Shown in pieces: positions 1 to 8,820 of a stretch of DNA of 64,000 nt. The notes beneath the pieces are model-generated. The model saw only the letters and a list, made by a program, of their open reading frames with translations, had not been told where the DNA came from and ran no database searches. Positions within the stretch are counted from its first letter, which is position 1. Each line of letters opens with the position of its first letter. Origin of the DNA: Streptomyces sp. SCSIO 75703 (lineage in GTDB: Bacteria > Actinomycetota > Actinomycetes > Streptomycetales > Streptomycetaceae); NCBI RefSeq assembly GCF_036607905.1, contig NZ_CP144555.1:6572001-6636000 (forward strand), in the 5' to 3' direction. A program made the position numbers and the translations under genes.

Positions 1-1064
<1,064 letters not shown>

Positions 1065-1081
1065 CCCGCCCCGTCCGCGCC

Positions 1082-1130
1082 GGGCCGCTCCCCGCCACCG
1101 CCGCCCGACGGCGTCCCGGGGGAGCGGCCC
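1082..1130. terminator. Stem-loop between convergent pgm and rheA
   Basis: GGGCCGCTCCCC (1082-1093) is perfectly complementary to GGGGAGCGGCCC (1119-1130), giving a 12-bp stem. There is no T tract, as is usual in Streptomyces. It lies between two converging genes and could serve both. Confidence 0.6.
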
Positions 1131-1186
1131 GTGCCGCCGTCGGCGTCCGGACGCGGCGAGGCGGCCTCACCGGGGCCGGCCCGGGG

Positions 1187-1852
1187 TCAGCCGGCAGCGC
1201 CGCGCCGGTCCCCGGCCGTACGGCGGACCCGGTCCGTGTCGTGGGTGAGGGTGTCGATGCGGGCGGCCAACTCGGGATGGCCCGCGCCGAGGTGGTCCCG
1301 GGCACCGGCCAGGGGGCCGAGGAGACCGGCGGCGTCGTCGTGGCCCAGCGCCCGCTCCAGCGCGGCGCGGGCCTCGCCCGGGAGAGCGGTCACGGCGGTG
1401 ATCTGGCCGGCGAGTTGACGCAGGCCGGCGGCGTTGCCGCGGGCCCAGGCGGTGACGGCCCGGTCCCCGGCCCGCCGGTCCCGGGCCGCCTGGACCCGCT
1501 GTTCCCCCGTGCTGCCGGGGGCGCCGGGGCGCAGCCGCAGGTAGCGGCGTTCGGCGGCCTGCCGGCTGGCGACGCCCAGCGGTCCGGCCAGGTCGGCCCA
1601 ACTGGCACCGGCCTGCCGGGCGGTCTCGATCAGCCCCGTCTCCCAGCCGGCGAGCTGGTCGCGCAGTTCGCGCAGGAGCAGCAGCGCGGCGAGCGCGTGC
1701 TCGGGGCCCTCGGTACCGGGTTCGGTGCCGTCCTCCGGTCGCGTACCTGACTCCCGTGCGGTGCGCACCGCGTCCTCGATCGCCGCCAGCGCCGCCGCCG
1801 CGGCGTGGAAGGACGCGGGACGGGCAGCGGTCTCCCGCGGGTCCTCGGGCAT
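1187..1852 (-). CDS. rheA: RheA-type repressor of hsp18
   Basis: Predicted thermosensing transcriptional repressor of the divergent small heat-shock gene. The product has 221 residues, is rich in Ala and Arg, and has a helix-turn-helix-like stretch around the sequence ASWADLAGPLGVASRQAAERR (shown here as one region, residues about 85-105). In S. albus, rheA (orfY) is the gene divergent from hsp18 and represses it at TGTCATC-N5-GATGACA; that exact operator lies just upstream here. The ATG at 1852 is chosen because GGAGG sits 5 nt before it; a GTG at 1858 would leave no room for a ribosome site. The family was recognised from context and operator as much as from sequence. Confidence 0.8.
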   Translation of the reverse strand: MPEDPRETAARPASFHAAAAALAAIEDAVRTARESGTRPEDGTEPGTEGPEHALAALLLLRELRDQLAGWETGLIETARQAGASWADLAGPLGVASRQAAERRYLRLRPGAPGSTGEQRVQAARDRRAGDRAVTAWARGNAAGLRQLAGQITAVTALPGEARAALERALGHDDAAGLLGPLAGARDHLGAGHPELAARIDTLTHDTDRVRRTAGDRRGAAG

Positions 1853-1871
1853 GGTCACCTCCGCTCGATCG

Positions 1872-1917
1872 CGTCACCGTTCGGGTGACACCTCCGCTTG
1901 TCATCGTTCCGATGACA
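1872..1917. promoter_or_regulatory. Two tandem RheA-type operators between rheA and hsp18
   Basis: Site 1 (1872-1890) is CGTCACC-GTTCG-GGTGACA. Site 2 (1899-1917) is TGTCATC-GTTCC-GATGACA, identical to the published RheA operator of S. albus as I recall it. Centres are 27 bp apart, so the sites are offset by about two and a half helical turns. They sit 20 bp from the rheA start and about 90 bp from hsp18, which fits autoregulation plus repression of hsp18. Confidence 0.8.
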
Positions 1918-2005
1918 TGGTACAAGAAGAAGTACAAGAGCGCTGGAAGCGCACGCACCGCTCCGGCGCCCGAGTCATCCACACCGGTACTGGAGGTGTT
2001 TCACG

Positions 2006-2443
2006 ATGCTGATGCGCACCGACCCCTTCCGTGAGTTCGACCGCCTCACCCAGCAGTTGTTCGGCGGCACGACCGGCACCTGGTCGCGTCCCTCCGTCAT
2101 GCCGATGGACGCCTACCGCGAGGGCGACACCTACGTGCTCGCCTTCGACCTCCCGGGAGTGTCGCCGGACGCGATCGACATCGACGTCGAGCGGAACATG
2201 CTCACGGTGCGGGCCGAACGCCGGCCGGCCGACCACGACGGGGACGTGCACCGGGAGCTGTCGGAGCGCCCGCTGGGCGTCTTCTCCCGCCAGGTGATGC
2301 TGGCCGACTCCCTCGACACGGAGCACATCGTCGCCGCGTACGAGGCGGGGGTGCTGACCCTGCGCGTGCCGATCGCCGAGCGGGCCAGGCCCCGCCGGAT
2401 CTCCGTCCGCGGCTCCGAGGAGCGCAAGGAGATCTCCGGCTGA
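2006..2443 (+). CDS. hsp18: Small heat-shock protein, Hsp20/alpha-crystallin family
   Basis: ATP-independent holdase chaperone that binds unfolding proteins during heat stress. The product has 145 residues. An N-terminal MLMRTDPFREFDRLTQQ segment is followed by an alpha-crystallin domain (about 30-125) with the typical AFDLPGVSPDAIDIDVE strand pair and the conserved AAYEAGVLTLRVP motif near the C-terminus. It is preceded by GGAGG at 1992. It is divergent from rheA with two operators between them, so heat induction by loss of RheA binding is expected. A compact hairpin follows the stop codon. Confidence 0.95.
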   Translation: MLMRTDPFREFDRLTQQLFGGTTGTWSRPSVMPMDAYREGDTYVLAFDLPGVSPDAIDIDVERNMLTVRAERRPADHDGDVHRELSERPLGVFSRQVMLADSLDTEHIVAAYEAGVLTLRVPIAERARPRRISVRGSEERKEISG

Positions 2444-2459
2444 GGACGGGCCACCCCGC

Positions 2460-2485
2460 GGACGCGGGGCACCCGCCCCGCGTCC
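2460..2485 (+). terminator. Terminator hairpin after hsp18
   Basis: GGACGCGGGG pairs perfectly with CCCCGCGTCC across a 6-nt loop (CACCCG). It begins 17 nt after the hsp18 stop. Confidence 0.65.
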
Positions 2486-2629
2486 CGCTCCCTCGCGTCC
2501 ACCCCTCACCCCCTCCGCCGGCCGGTGCGACAGGCCGGCGGCGCGGCGCGCGGCCCGCGACCCCCGTACACCGGGGGCGCGGACCCGTGACGCCCGACCA
2601 GCCACGAGCGAGAAAGGCGACAACCACCG

Positions 2630-3076
2630 ATGCAGTCCCAGACGGCCCCGGCGGCGGTGTCCAGCACGCCGGACACGTCGTACGCCAGGATGCTGGAGCA
2701 GGTCCGCTACCAGGGCGCCTACCCCACGCGCGAGCGCGCCGAGGAGGTCGTCCGCGCCGTGCTGACCGCCCTCGGCCGCCGGCTCGCGGGCGAGGTGCGC
2801 GCCGACCTCGCCGCGTGCCTGCCCGCCCAGGCCGCGCGGGTCCTCACCGCCCCGGCACCCGCGCCGGGCGCGGCCCCGACCGGCTGGGGGTTCGTCCGGG
2901 ACCTCGCCGCCCGCACGGGCGGATCGCCGGCCACCACCCGCTGGGACGTCGGCTCCGTCCTCGGCGTCGTCGCCCGCCTCGCCGGCCCCGACGTGCTCGA
3001 CCGGGTGCTCGCCTCCCTGCCCCAGGGCTACGCGCTCCTCTTCGGCCGGGGCGAACTCACCCAGGCCGCCGCCTGA
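2630..3076 (+). CDS. DUF2267 domain-containing protein
   Basis: A 148-residue soluble protein of the DUF2267 family, which has no assigned reaction and is often found among stress genes in actinobacteria. Two similar helical halves are visible. The first carries YPTRERAEEVVRAVLTALGRRLAGEVRADLAACLP-type spacing near residues 30-65, and the second ends LDRVLASLPQGYALLFG. There is a ribosome site of the GAAAGG type 10-15 nt before the ATG. It stands alone between two hairpins, downstream of hsp18, and I infer a stress role only from that position. Confidence 0.8.
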   Translation: MQSQTAPAAVSSTPDTSYARMLEQVRYQGAYPTRERAEEVVRAVLTALGRRLAGEVRADLAACLPAQAARVLTAPAPAPGAAPTGWGFVRDLAARTGGSPATTRWDVGSVLGVVARLAGPDVLDRVLASLPQGYALLFGRGELTQAAA

Positions 3077-3102
3077 CGCCCCCGCACCGCACCCGACACG
3101 CT

Positions 3103-3126
3103 GCGCCGCCCGCTCCCGGGCGGCGC
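3103..3126 (+). terminator. Terminator hairpin after the DUF2267 gene
   Basis: GCGCCGCCCG and CGGGCGGCGC form a perfect 10-bp stem with a CTCC loop, 27 nt downstream of the stop codon. Confidence 0.65.
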
Positions 3127-3196
3127 GGCGTGCGCGCGCCCGCGCCCAGGGCCGGTCCCGGGCGGCACGGTCCGTGATCCCGCGTGGCCGATGTCC

Positions 3197-3220
3197 GTTG
3201 CTTTCCCCGTTTCGGGGTAG
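3197..3220 (+). promoter_or_regulatory. Possible SigB-type stress promoter
   Basis: GTTG-N14-GGGTAG matches the Streptomyces SigB-family pattern (GnnT or GTTn, 14-16 nt, GGGTAY) with one off-consensus base. It ends 44 nt before the ATG of an anti-sigma-type ATPase. The short motif can occur by chance. Confidence 0.4.
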
Positions 3221-3264
3221 ACGGGCAGGCGTAACGGTCAAGGCTCAGGAAGAGGGCGGATCGG

Positions 3265-3723
3265 ATGGACGGGGCTGCCCGGAACAGCGACCAGCTCAGG
3301 AAAGCGCTGGTCAGGATGTCGGCGGAGTACGAGGGCGGTCCCGGTGACATCGCCCGGGGCCGCGAGCTGGCCCGCCGCTTCCTCGACCGGCTGCACGCCG
3401 CGCGGGGACTCGTGGTCTCCGACCGCGCCAGGGACCTCGTCCAGCTCGTGGTCAGCGAACTGCTGACCAACGCCTGCAAGTACGCCCCCGGCCCGTCTCT
3501 GGTGGACCTGGAACTGGCCGAGGACCGCGTGGAGGTCACCGTGTGGGACAGTGCCCCGGTGCTGCCCGTCCCGGCCGCCGCGGACCCCGGCCGGGTGGGA
3601 CGGCACGGGCTGGAGATCGTGATGGCCGTCTGTCAGAGCTTCGAGGTGCACAAGGAACCGGTCGGCAAGCGCACCCGGGCCGCCGTCCCCCTCATCGACG
3701 AACCGTTCCGCCTCACCTCCTGA
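3265..3723 (+). CDS. ATP-binding protein of the RsbW/SpoIIAB anti-sigma type
   Basis: A 152-residue single-domain GHKL ATPase. Proteins of this class are anti-sigma factors or regulatory kinases in partner-switching modules. The N box ELLTNACKYAPG lies near residues 71-82. The glycine-rich segment GRVGRHGLEIVMAVC (about 110-124) is the second ATP-lid motif, and the chain ends with a short strand typical of HATPase_c_2. No sigma factor or antagonist is adjacent, so its partner is unknown. A SigB-like promoter lies upstream. Its last 11 bp overlap the end of the convergent GNAT gene. Confidence 0.85.
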   Translation: MDGAARNSDQLRKALVRMSAEYEGGPGDIARGRELARRFLDRLHAARGLVVSDRARDLVQLVVSELLTNACKYAPGPSLVDLELAEDRVEVTVWDSAPVLPVPAAADPGRVGRHGLEIVMAVCQSFEVHKEPVGKRTRAAVPLIDEPFRLTS

Positions 3724-4240
3724 TCCGGTACACCACGCTCCGGCGCAGCGGCCCCTCGGGCACGCCCGGGTCGTCGAAGTCCTCCGCCGGGTCGCGGGTC
3801 ATGCCCAGGCGCTCCATCACCGCCCGCGACCGCGCGTTCCCGGCGGCGCTCACGGCGAGGATCTCCGTGAGGCCCAGTTCCCCGAACCCGTGGGCGAGCA
3901 CCGCCCGTCCCGCCTCGGTGGCGTACCCGTGCCCCCAGGCCGCGCGGGCCAGCCGCCAGCCGGCCTCCACGCCGCCGAACGGCATGCCCTCGTCCACCGG
4001 ATCGAGTCCGGCGAACCCGATGAACGTGCCCGTGGCCACGGTCTCCACCGCCCACCAGCCCCAGCCGCGCCGGTCGAGCCCGGCCTGGAAGCGGGCCACC
4101 GAGGCGTCGCTGCGCGCCCGGTCGAGCACGTCGGGGAAGTAGGCGCGGACCTCCGGGTCGGCGTTCAGCTCCGCCCACGGCGCCAGGTCGCGGGCGTGCC
4201 AGCGGCGCAGCAGCAGGCGTTCGGTGCGCAGTTCCGTCAT
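3713..4240 (-). CDS. GNAT family N-acetyltransferase (RimJ/RimL-like)
   Basis: Transfers an acetyl group from acetyl-CoA to an amine; the substrate is unknown. The 175-residue product begins TELRTERLLLRRWHARDL and continues with the RimJ/RimL-type pattern FIGFAGLDPV and the acetyl-CoA loop ARAAWGHGYATEAGRAVLAHGF, followed by SAAGNARSRAVMERLGM. The ATG at 4240 starts the family's normal N-terminus. A longer in-frame extension to 4360 has no ribosome site and no homologous character. It follows the lipoprotein gene on the same strand by 82 bp and may share its transcript. Confidence 0.88.
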   Translation of the reverse strand: MTELRTERLLLRRWHARDLAPWAELNADPEVRAYFPDVLDRARSDASVARFQAGLDRRGWGWWAVETVATGTFIGFAGLDPVDEGMPFGGVEAGWRLARAAWGHGYATEAGRAVLAHGFGELGLTEILAVSAAGNARSRAVMERLGMTRDPAEDFDDPGVPEGPLRRSVVYRIRR

Positions 4241-4322
4241 GCCCGGAACGTAGCGGGGCCGCGGCCCCCGGGCGACCGGATATCCGCGCGGCGGCGGGGG
4301 AGCGGCGGCCCGGTCCGTGCGC

Positions 4323-5018
4323 TCAGTCCCGGACGTCGTCCCGGCCGACGACCTCCGCATCCTCCGGCGGGCGGATGTCCACCGGGGCGTCGAAGTCGGC
4401 GAAGGTCGTGACGGTGTGGAAGACGTCGTCCCGGTAGACCACCTTCAGCAGGTACGGCGTGCCCTCGGCCGCGACGGAGAAGACATACGTCCCCTTGCCC
4501 GACTCCTCGTCCACCACGCTCAGTTCGCGGGCGGCCCGCCCGTCGACGCGGGTCGTCCTCCCCTCCGTCACCGTGCCGAAGGTGAGGAACTCGCGGGGGC
4601 AGTCGTCCAGCCCCTCGGCGGTGGACGCCTCGGTCACCGGCGTGCGGACCCACAGCCGCTGCTCGGCCATGGCGGAGCCGTCCTTCTTCCACCGCTGGAG
4701 GTAGACGCGGTCGGGACGCACGTAGTCCGTCTCGTCGATCCGGATCTGTTCGAGCCGGCCGCCCTGGGACCACGTGGTGGTCGTGGCGCACCGGCGGGAC
4801 AGGTCGGTCACCTGTGTGCTGCTGATCGTGCCGCCCTGCTCCGAGGTGGTCGTGTACTCGATCCGTACGGAGTCCAGCCGGCGCATCGCGGCATTCGCCT
4901 GGTCGAGCAGTTGCCGCGCCGAGGCGTCCTTCCCCGGGTCGCCGGACCCGCAGCCCGTCACCGCCGCCGTCGCCAGAAGACACGCCAGTACGGTCGTCGC
5001 TGTGCTGGTGGCCCGCAC
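4323..5018 (-). CDS. Putative lipoprotein, LppX/LprG-like fold
   Basis: A 231-residue secreted lipoprotein. A GTG start with GGGAGG just upstream opens a signal peptide (residues 1-22) ending in the lipobox VTGC, so Cys23 is the predicted lipid anchor. The mature part has the LolA/LppX-like layout: a helix ARQLLDQANAAMRRLDSVRIEYTT-like region at 36-60, then alternating strands with repeated threonines and a C-terminal DDVFHTVTTFADFDAPVDI. Such folds carry hydrophobic cargo or act as signal sensors. No enzyme motif is present. It is divergent from the alpha/beta hydrolase. Confidence 0.8.
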   Translation of the reverse strand: MRATSTATTVLACLLATAAVTGCGSGDPGKDASARQLLDQANAAMRRLDSVRIEYTTTSEQGGTISSTQVTDLSRRCATTTTWSQGGRLEQIRIDETDYVRPDRVYLQRWKKDGSAMAEQRLWVRTPVTEASTAEGLDDCPREFLTFGTVTEGRTTRVDGRAARELSVVDEESGKGTYVFSVAAEGTPYLLKVVYRDDVFHTVTTFADFDAPVDIRPPEDAEVVGRDDVRD

Positions 5019-5164
5019 GATCCTCCCATCGGCCGAGGTCAGCGCTGGAGCCTAGCAAGCGCCCCGCCGCCCCCGGCGGCCGGGCCGACCGGCGGTGGGG
5101 TGACGGGCCGGCCCCGCCCGGCGGCGTGCTGGTGCGCGGCCGGTACGCGTGCGGTCGACTGCTG

Positions 5165-5184
5165 GGGGATGCCGCGGCATCCCC
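5165..5184. promoter_or_regulatory. Perfect 20-bp palindrome between divergent genes
   Basis: GGGGATGCCGCGGCATCCCC is a perfect 20-bp palindrome, 57 bp before the hydrolase ATG and about 150 bp before the divergent lipoprotein start. The position suits an operator. A transcribed hairpin would have no loop, so a terminator is less likely. Confidence 0.45.
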
Positions 5185-5240
5185 ACCCACTCCCACCGGC
5201 CCGCCCCTCGGGACCGGGCCCCCTGACCGACGGAGGGCCC

Positions 5241-6083
5241 ATGCCCACGTGCACCACCCGCGACCACGTCGACCTCTTCCACCAGGACTGGGGGAGCGGC
5301 CGGCCGGTCGTCTTCATCCACGGCTGGCCGCTGAACGGCGACGCCTGGCAGGACCAGCTCAAGGCGGTGGCCGACGCGGGCCTGCGCGGCATCGCCCACG
5401 ACCGCCGCGGCCACGGCCGCTCCACCCCCGTGTACGGCGGGTACGACTTCGACACCTTCGCCGACGACCTCGACGACCTGATCACCGGCCTCGACCTGCG
5501 GGACGTCACCCTCGTCGGACACTCCATGGGCGGCGGCGAACTCGCCCGCTACATCGGCCGCCACGGCACCGGACGCGTCCGCTCCGCGGTGCTCCTGTCC
5601 GCGATCACCCCGCTGATGCGGCGCGGCCCGGACAACGCCGAGGGCGTTCCGCAGCAGGTGTTCGACGACATCAAGGCCGGCCTCCTCACCGAGCGCTCCC
5701 AGTTCTGGCGGGAGTTCTCGGCCGGCTTCTTCTCCGCCGACGACACCGGCGCCGACTCCGACGGCAAGGGCCCCACCCAGGGCAACCGGGACGCCTTCTG
5801 GCACATGGCGATGTCCCAGACCCTGGAGGGCGCCGTCCGCTGCGTCGACGCCTTCGGCGGCACCGACTTCCACGCCGACCTGGCCCGCTTCGACATCCCC
5901 ACCCTCGTCGTGCACGGCGACGACGACCGGATCGTGCCCCTCGACGCCACCGGCCGCAAGGCCGCCCGCCTGATCCCCGGCGCCGAGCTGAAGGTCTACG
6001 AGAAGGCGTCCCACGGCCTGGCGATGGTCCCCGGCGACAAGGAGAGGTTCACCGCCGACCTCCTGGAGTTCCTGCGCCGGTAG
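5241..6083 (+). CDS. Alpha/beta hydrolase, non-haem chloroperoxidase type
   Basis: A 280-residue serine hydrolase/perhydrolase of the bacterial chloroperoxidase subfamily, which hydrolyses esters and can form peracids. The oxyanion loop VVFIHGWPLNGDAW (24-36), the nucleophile elbow GHSMGGGE with Ser95, the acid region HGDDDRIVP (Asp228), and the His loop KASHGLAM with His258 make a complete catalytic triad. The ATG at 5241 follows GGAGG. The length matches the family. A long open frame runs upstream but has no family similarity. Confidence 0.92.
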   Translation: MPTCTTRDHVDLFHQDWGSGRPVVFIHGWPLNGDAWQDQLKAVADAGLRGIAHDRRGHGRSTPVYGGYDFDTFADDLDDLITGLDLRDVTLVGHSMGGGELARYIGRHGTGRVRSAVLLSAITPLMRRGPDNAEGVPQQVFDDIKAGLLTERSQFWREFSAGFFSADDTGADSDGKGPTQGNRDAFWHMAMSQTLEGAVRCVDAFGGTDFHADLARFDIPTLVVHGDDDRIVPLDATGRKAARLIPGAELKVYEKASHGLAMVPGDKERFTADLLEFLRR

Positions 6084-6246
6084 CCCCCGCGGAACACCTT
6101 CCGCCCACCCGGCGGGGGGTCTTCACCCGCCTGAGCGCCTTGAGTGGTGCGCGGGCCACGCCTGACTGACGGTGATGCACGTCGAGCACGGGTTTTCCGA
6201 AGCTGACGAAGCACCAGCTGCCCGCGCCCGACGGAAGGAACCCACG

Positions 6247-6657
6247 ATGCGCTCAGCTCGCACGCTCCTGGCCGCGGCGGCCGCCGCAGGCGTCCTCGCC
6301 TTCGGCGCCCCCGGGGCCCACGCCGCCGCCGGGGGCGACTGGAACAACGACGACTCGTCCTACAGCAAGGAGCACGACAGCGGAAACAGGCACGGCCAGC
6401 CGCGCGGCGGCATGCACACGGGCGGCGGCGCGCTGAGCGCGGTCTCCGCCGAGGGCGGCTGGGACGGCGGCGGCGAGAGCGGCGGCAAGTCCTGGAACGG
6501 CGGCGGCGACCGCGAGCAGCCGCGCGGCGGCATGCACACCGGCGGTGGCGGCCTCGCCCAGCCGGGAGCGACCGCGGGCGGCATCGCCGTACTGGCCGTC
6601 GCCGGCGCCGGACTGTACGCCCTGCGCCGCCGGAAGACGTCCGACGGAACGGCCTGA
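6247..6657 (+). CDS. Small cell-surface protein with repeats and a C-terminal anchor
   Basis: A 136-residue exported protein. The start at 6247 follows GGAAGGAA and gives a clean signal peptide (about 1-26, ending APGAHA). The mature region is Gly/Asp/Ser-rich and contains two copies of QPRGGMHTGGG spaced 40 residues apart, then LAQPGATAGG, a hydrophobic segment IAVLAVAGAGLYAL and a basic tail RRRK. This is the architecture of a sortase substrate, but there is no canonical LPXTG or LAXTG. It lies directly upstream of a class F sortase, its likely partner. The function is unknown. Confidence 0.8.
   Translation: MRSARTLLAAAAAAGVLAFGAPGAHAAAGGDWNNDDSSYSKEHDSGNRHGQPRGGMHTGGGALSAVSAEGGWDGGGESGGKSWNGGGDREQPRGGMHTGGGGLAQPGATAGGIAVLAVAGAGLYALRRRKTSDGTA
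6397..6539 (+). repeat. Direct repeat inside the surface protein gene
   Basis: A 23-bp sequence beginning CAGCCGCGCGGCGGCATGCA occurs at 6397-6419 and, without a mismatch, at 6517-6539. The offset is 120 bp, that is 40 codons in frame. It encodes the QPRGGMHT motif. Confidence 0.85.
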
Positions 6658-6768
6658 GCCGTGCCGGGCGCGATAGCGGCCGGGCCGCCACCCGCACCCC
6701 GCGGGGCGGCCCGGCTCGCCCGCGTCCCACCCCCCGACCCGCTGCCGCGCACCCCGAGGTGGTTCCCG

Positions 6769-7437
6769 ATGCCCGTCCCCCCGTCCGCCCCCTCCGGTCC
6801 GGCCCGGCCCGGCCAGAGCTCCCGCGGCGGCATGACCGTGCTGTGCGCCGTGGTGCTGCTGCTCCTCGCGGTCAACCTGCTCGGCGGCAAGGGCACGTCG
6901 GCCGACTCCACGCCGCCCGCCACCGCACGCGCCGGCGCGTCCGCGGCCCCGGCCACCGGTTCCGCCGACGGCACGGACGGCGTCCTGCCCCGCTCCGCGC
7001 CGGTGCGCCTGCTCATCCCGGGCATCTCCGTCGACGCCCCCTTCACCGACCTCGCCCTCGCCGCGGACGGCCGGCTCGACCCCCCGCCCCCCGACGACAC
7101 GAACCTCGTCGGCTGGTACGCCAACGGCGTCTCGCCGGGCGAGAAGGGCACCTCGATCATCGCCGGACACGTGGACACCACCCGCTCCGCGGCCGTCTTC
7201 GCCCGCCTCGACCAACTGGAGGAGGGCGACATGTTCCACGTGGAACGCGCCGACGGGCGCACCGCCTCCTTCGTCGTGGACAGCCTGGAGACCTTCGACA
7301 AGAGCGCCTTCCCGAGCGAACGGGTCTACGACCCCGCGGACCGCCCCGAGGTACGCCTCATCACCTGCGCCGGCTCCTACGACCGCACGGCGAAGGACTA
7401 CACCGACAACCTGGTGGTCTTCGCGCACCTCGCCTGA
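6769..7437 (+). CDS. Class F sortase
   Basis: A membrane-anchored cysteine transpeptidase of the sortase superfamily, acting outside the membrane. Product is 222 residues: a short N-terminus, one membrane segment (about 22-38), a Pro/Ala-rich spacer, then the catalytic beta barrel. The active-site residues visible are His134 (IIAGHVDT), Cys200 (RLITCAG) and Arg206 (SYDRTAKDY). The ATG at 6769 has GAGGTGG 8 nt before it; a GTG at 6661 would add an unlikely leader. It is 111 bp downstream of the repeat-containing surface protein and probably acts on it. Class F substrates are poorly known. Confidence 0.88.
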   Translation: MPVPPSAPSGPARPGQSSRGGMTVLCAVVLLLLAVNLLGGKGTSADSTPPATARAGASAAPATGSADGTDGVLPRSAPVRLLIPGISVDAPFTDLALAADGRLDPPPPDDTNLVGWYANGVSPGEKGTSIIAGHVDTTRSAAVFARLDQLEEGDMFHVERADGRTASFVVDSLETFDKSAFPSERVYDPADRPEVRLITCAGSYDRTAKDYTDNLVVFAHLA

Positions 7438-7585
7438 CCCCCGGCGGCACCGCCCCGTGGCCGGTCACCCGCCCAACACACACGGGTCGCGGGGGCGCGG
7501 GGGCGGGCACAGGATCGAGACACGCTGGCGTCGTATCACCGCGGGCGACGTTCAGTCCCACCCCCGCGAAGGAGATGTGCGCACC

Positions 7586-8746
7586 ATGACCACCACGTCC
7601 CCCACCGCCTCACACCCCCGGACGCGGCAGGTGCCGCACCGCGTCTCCCAGTCCGTGTTCGACGGCTCCCGGCTCCGGGTCGTCCTGCTCGTCGACGTCA
7701 ACGACGGGGCCCAGCAGGAGTTCCTGGAGACGTACGAACAGCTCCGCAGCCACGTCGAGTCCGTCCCCGGGCACCTCAGCGAACAGCTCTGCCAGTCCAT
7801 CGAGAACCCCTCCCAGTGGCTCATCACCAGCGAGTGGGAGAGCGCCCCGCCCTTCCTGGACTGGGTGAGCAGCGAAGAGCACGTGAAGATGGTCAAACCG
7901 CTGCACCGCTGCGTCCGGGACACCAGATCGCTGCGCTTCCACGTGGTCCGCGAGACCGGCCGGCCCGTGGCGGAGGCCGAGCCCGGCCGCGGCGGACTCC
8001 AGACCGCACCGCGGGTCGGTGACGGCGTCATCCGGCACGCCCTGACCTTCACCGTCCGGCCCGGCAGCGAGGCCACCGTCGCCGGCATCCTCGCCGACTA
8101 CGCCTCGCCCGAGGCCCGCGTCGACGACTCCACCCGCCTGTGCCGCACTTCGCTCTTCCTGCACGGCAACCGCGTGGTGCGGGCCATCGAGGTCCGCGGC
8201 GACCTCCTCGCGGCCCTGCGCCACGTCGCCCAGCAGCCCGAGGTACGCGCGGTCGAGGAGGCCATCAACCCGTACCTGGAACAGGACCGGGACCTCGGCG
8301 ACCCCGAGTCCGCGCGGGTCTTCTACACGCGGGCCGCGCTGCCCGCCGTCCACCACGTCACCGCGGGCCGCGAGGACCCGGAGGCGGAACGGCACGCCCT
8401 GTCCTACCCCGCCCGGCCCGGCCGCGGCACCCGGCTGGCCCGGCTCCTGGCGGAACGCGACGAGGCCGCGGCCGACGACCCGGGCAGCCCGGTGGTGTGC
8501 AGCACGATCTTCCAGCGCGACGACATCGTCGTCCGGCTCATCGACGTGCGCGGCGGACTCGACGCCTGCGACCCCGCGGTCGCGCTCGGCCTGCCCGACG
8601 CGGCGCGGACCGCCGACCTGACGGAACTCCTCGACGACCCCGACGGCTTGGGCAGCGCGTCCGGACAGGACGGGCCCGCCCTCGCGGGAGCCCTCGCGCG
8701 GGCCCGGATGGCGCTGGTCACCGACCGCCGCGCGGACGGCGTCTGA
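7586..8746 (+). CDS. SchA/CurD-like domain protein with N-terminal ABM-like domain
   Basis: A 386-residue protein related to SchA, CurD and WhiE ORFI, which accompany aromatic polyketide (spore pigment) clusters and whose biochemical role is uncertain. Residues about 20-125 resemble an antibiotic-biosynthesis-monooxygenase ferredoxin fold (FLETYEQLRSHVESVPGHL, WLITSEWESAPPFLDW). Residues 150-270 carry the SchA/CurD domain (RHALTFTVRPGSEATVAGIL, FLHGNRVVRAIEVRG), and a second weaker copy follows near 290-340. The start at 7586 has GAAGGAG 12 nt upstream. No ketosynthase genes are nearby. It converges on an O-methyltransferase. Confidence 0.82.
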   Translation: MTTTSPTASHPRTRQVPHRVSQSVFDGSRLRVVLLVDVNDGAQQEFLETYEQLRSHVESVPGHLSEQLCQSIENPSQWLITSEWESAPPFLDWVSSEEHVKMVKPLHRCVRDTRSLRFHVVRETGRPVAEAEPGRGGLQTAPRVGDGVIRHALTFTVRPGSEATVAGILADYASPEARVDDSTRLCRTSLFLHGNRVVRAIEVRGDLLAALRHVAQQPEVRAVEEAINPYLEQDRDLGDPESARVFYTRAALPAVHHVTAGREDPEAERHALSYPARPGRGTRLARLLAERDEAAADDPGSPVVCSTIFQRDDIVVRLIDVRGGLDACDPAVALGLPDAARTADLTELLDDPDGLGSASGQDGPALAGALARARMALVTDRRADGV

Positions 8747-8760
8747 CACCCCGTCCGCCC

Positions 8761-8815
8761 CCACGGCACCGGCCCCGGACCACGCGCTCGGCGTGGTCCG
8801 GGGCCGGTGCCGTGG
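8761..8815. terminator. Bidirectional terminator, perfect 25-bp stem
   Basis: The left arm (8761-8785, starting CCACGGCACCGGCCCC) is perfectly complementary to the right arm (8791-8815) with a 5-nt GCTCG loop. It fills the gap between two convergent genes. Confidence 0.8.
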
Positions 8816-8820
8816 GTCCC

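Noticed and set aside
1901..3241. Long minus-strand open frame opposite hsp18 and the DUF2267 gene
   Set aside because: It is antisense to recognised genes, has no family features and arises from high GC at third positions.
4317..5240. N-terminal extension of the alpha/beta hydrolase frame
   Set aside because: It is antisense to the lipoprotein gene; family similarity and the ribosome site start at 5241.
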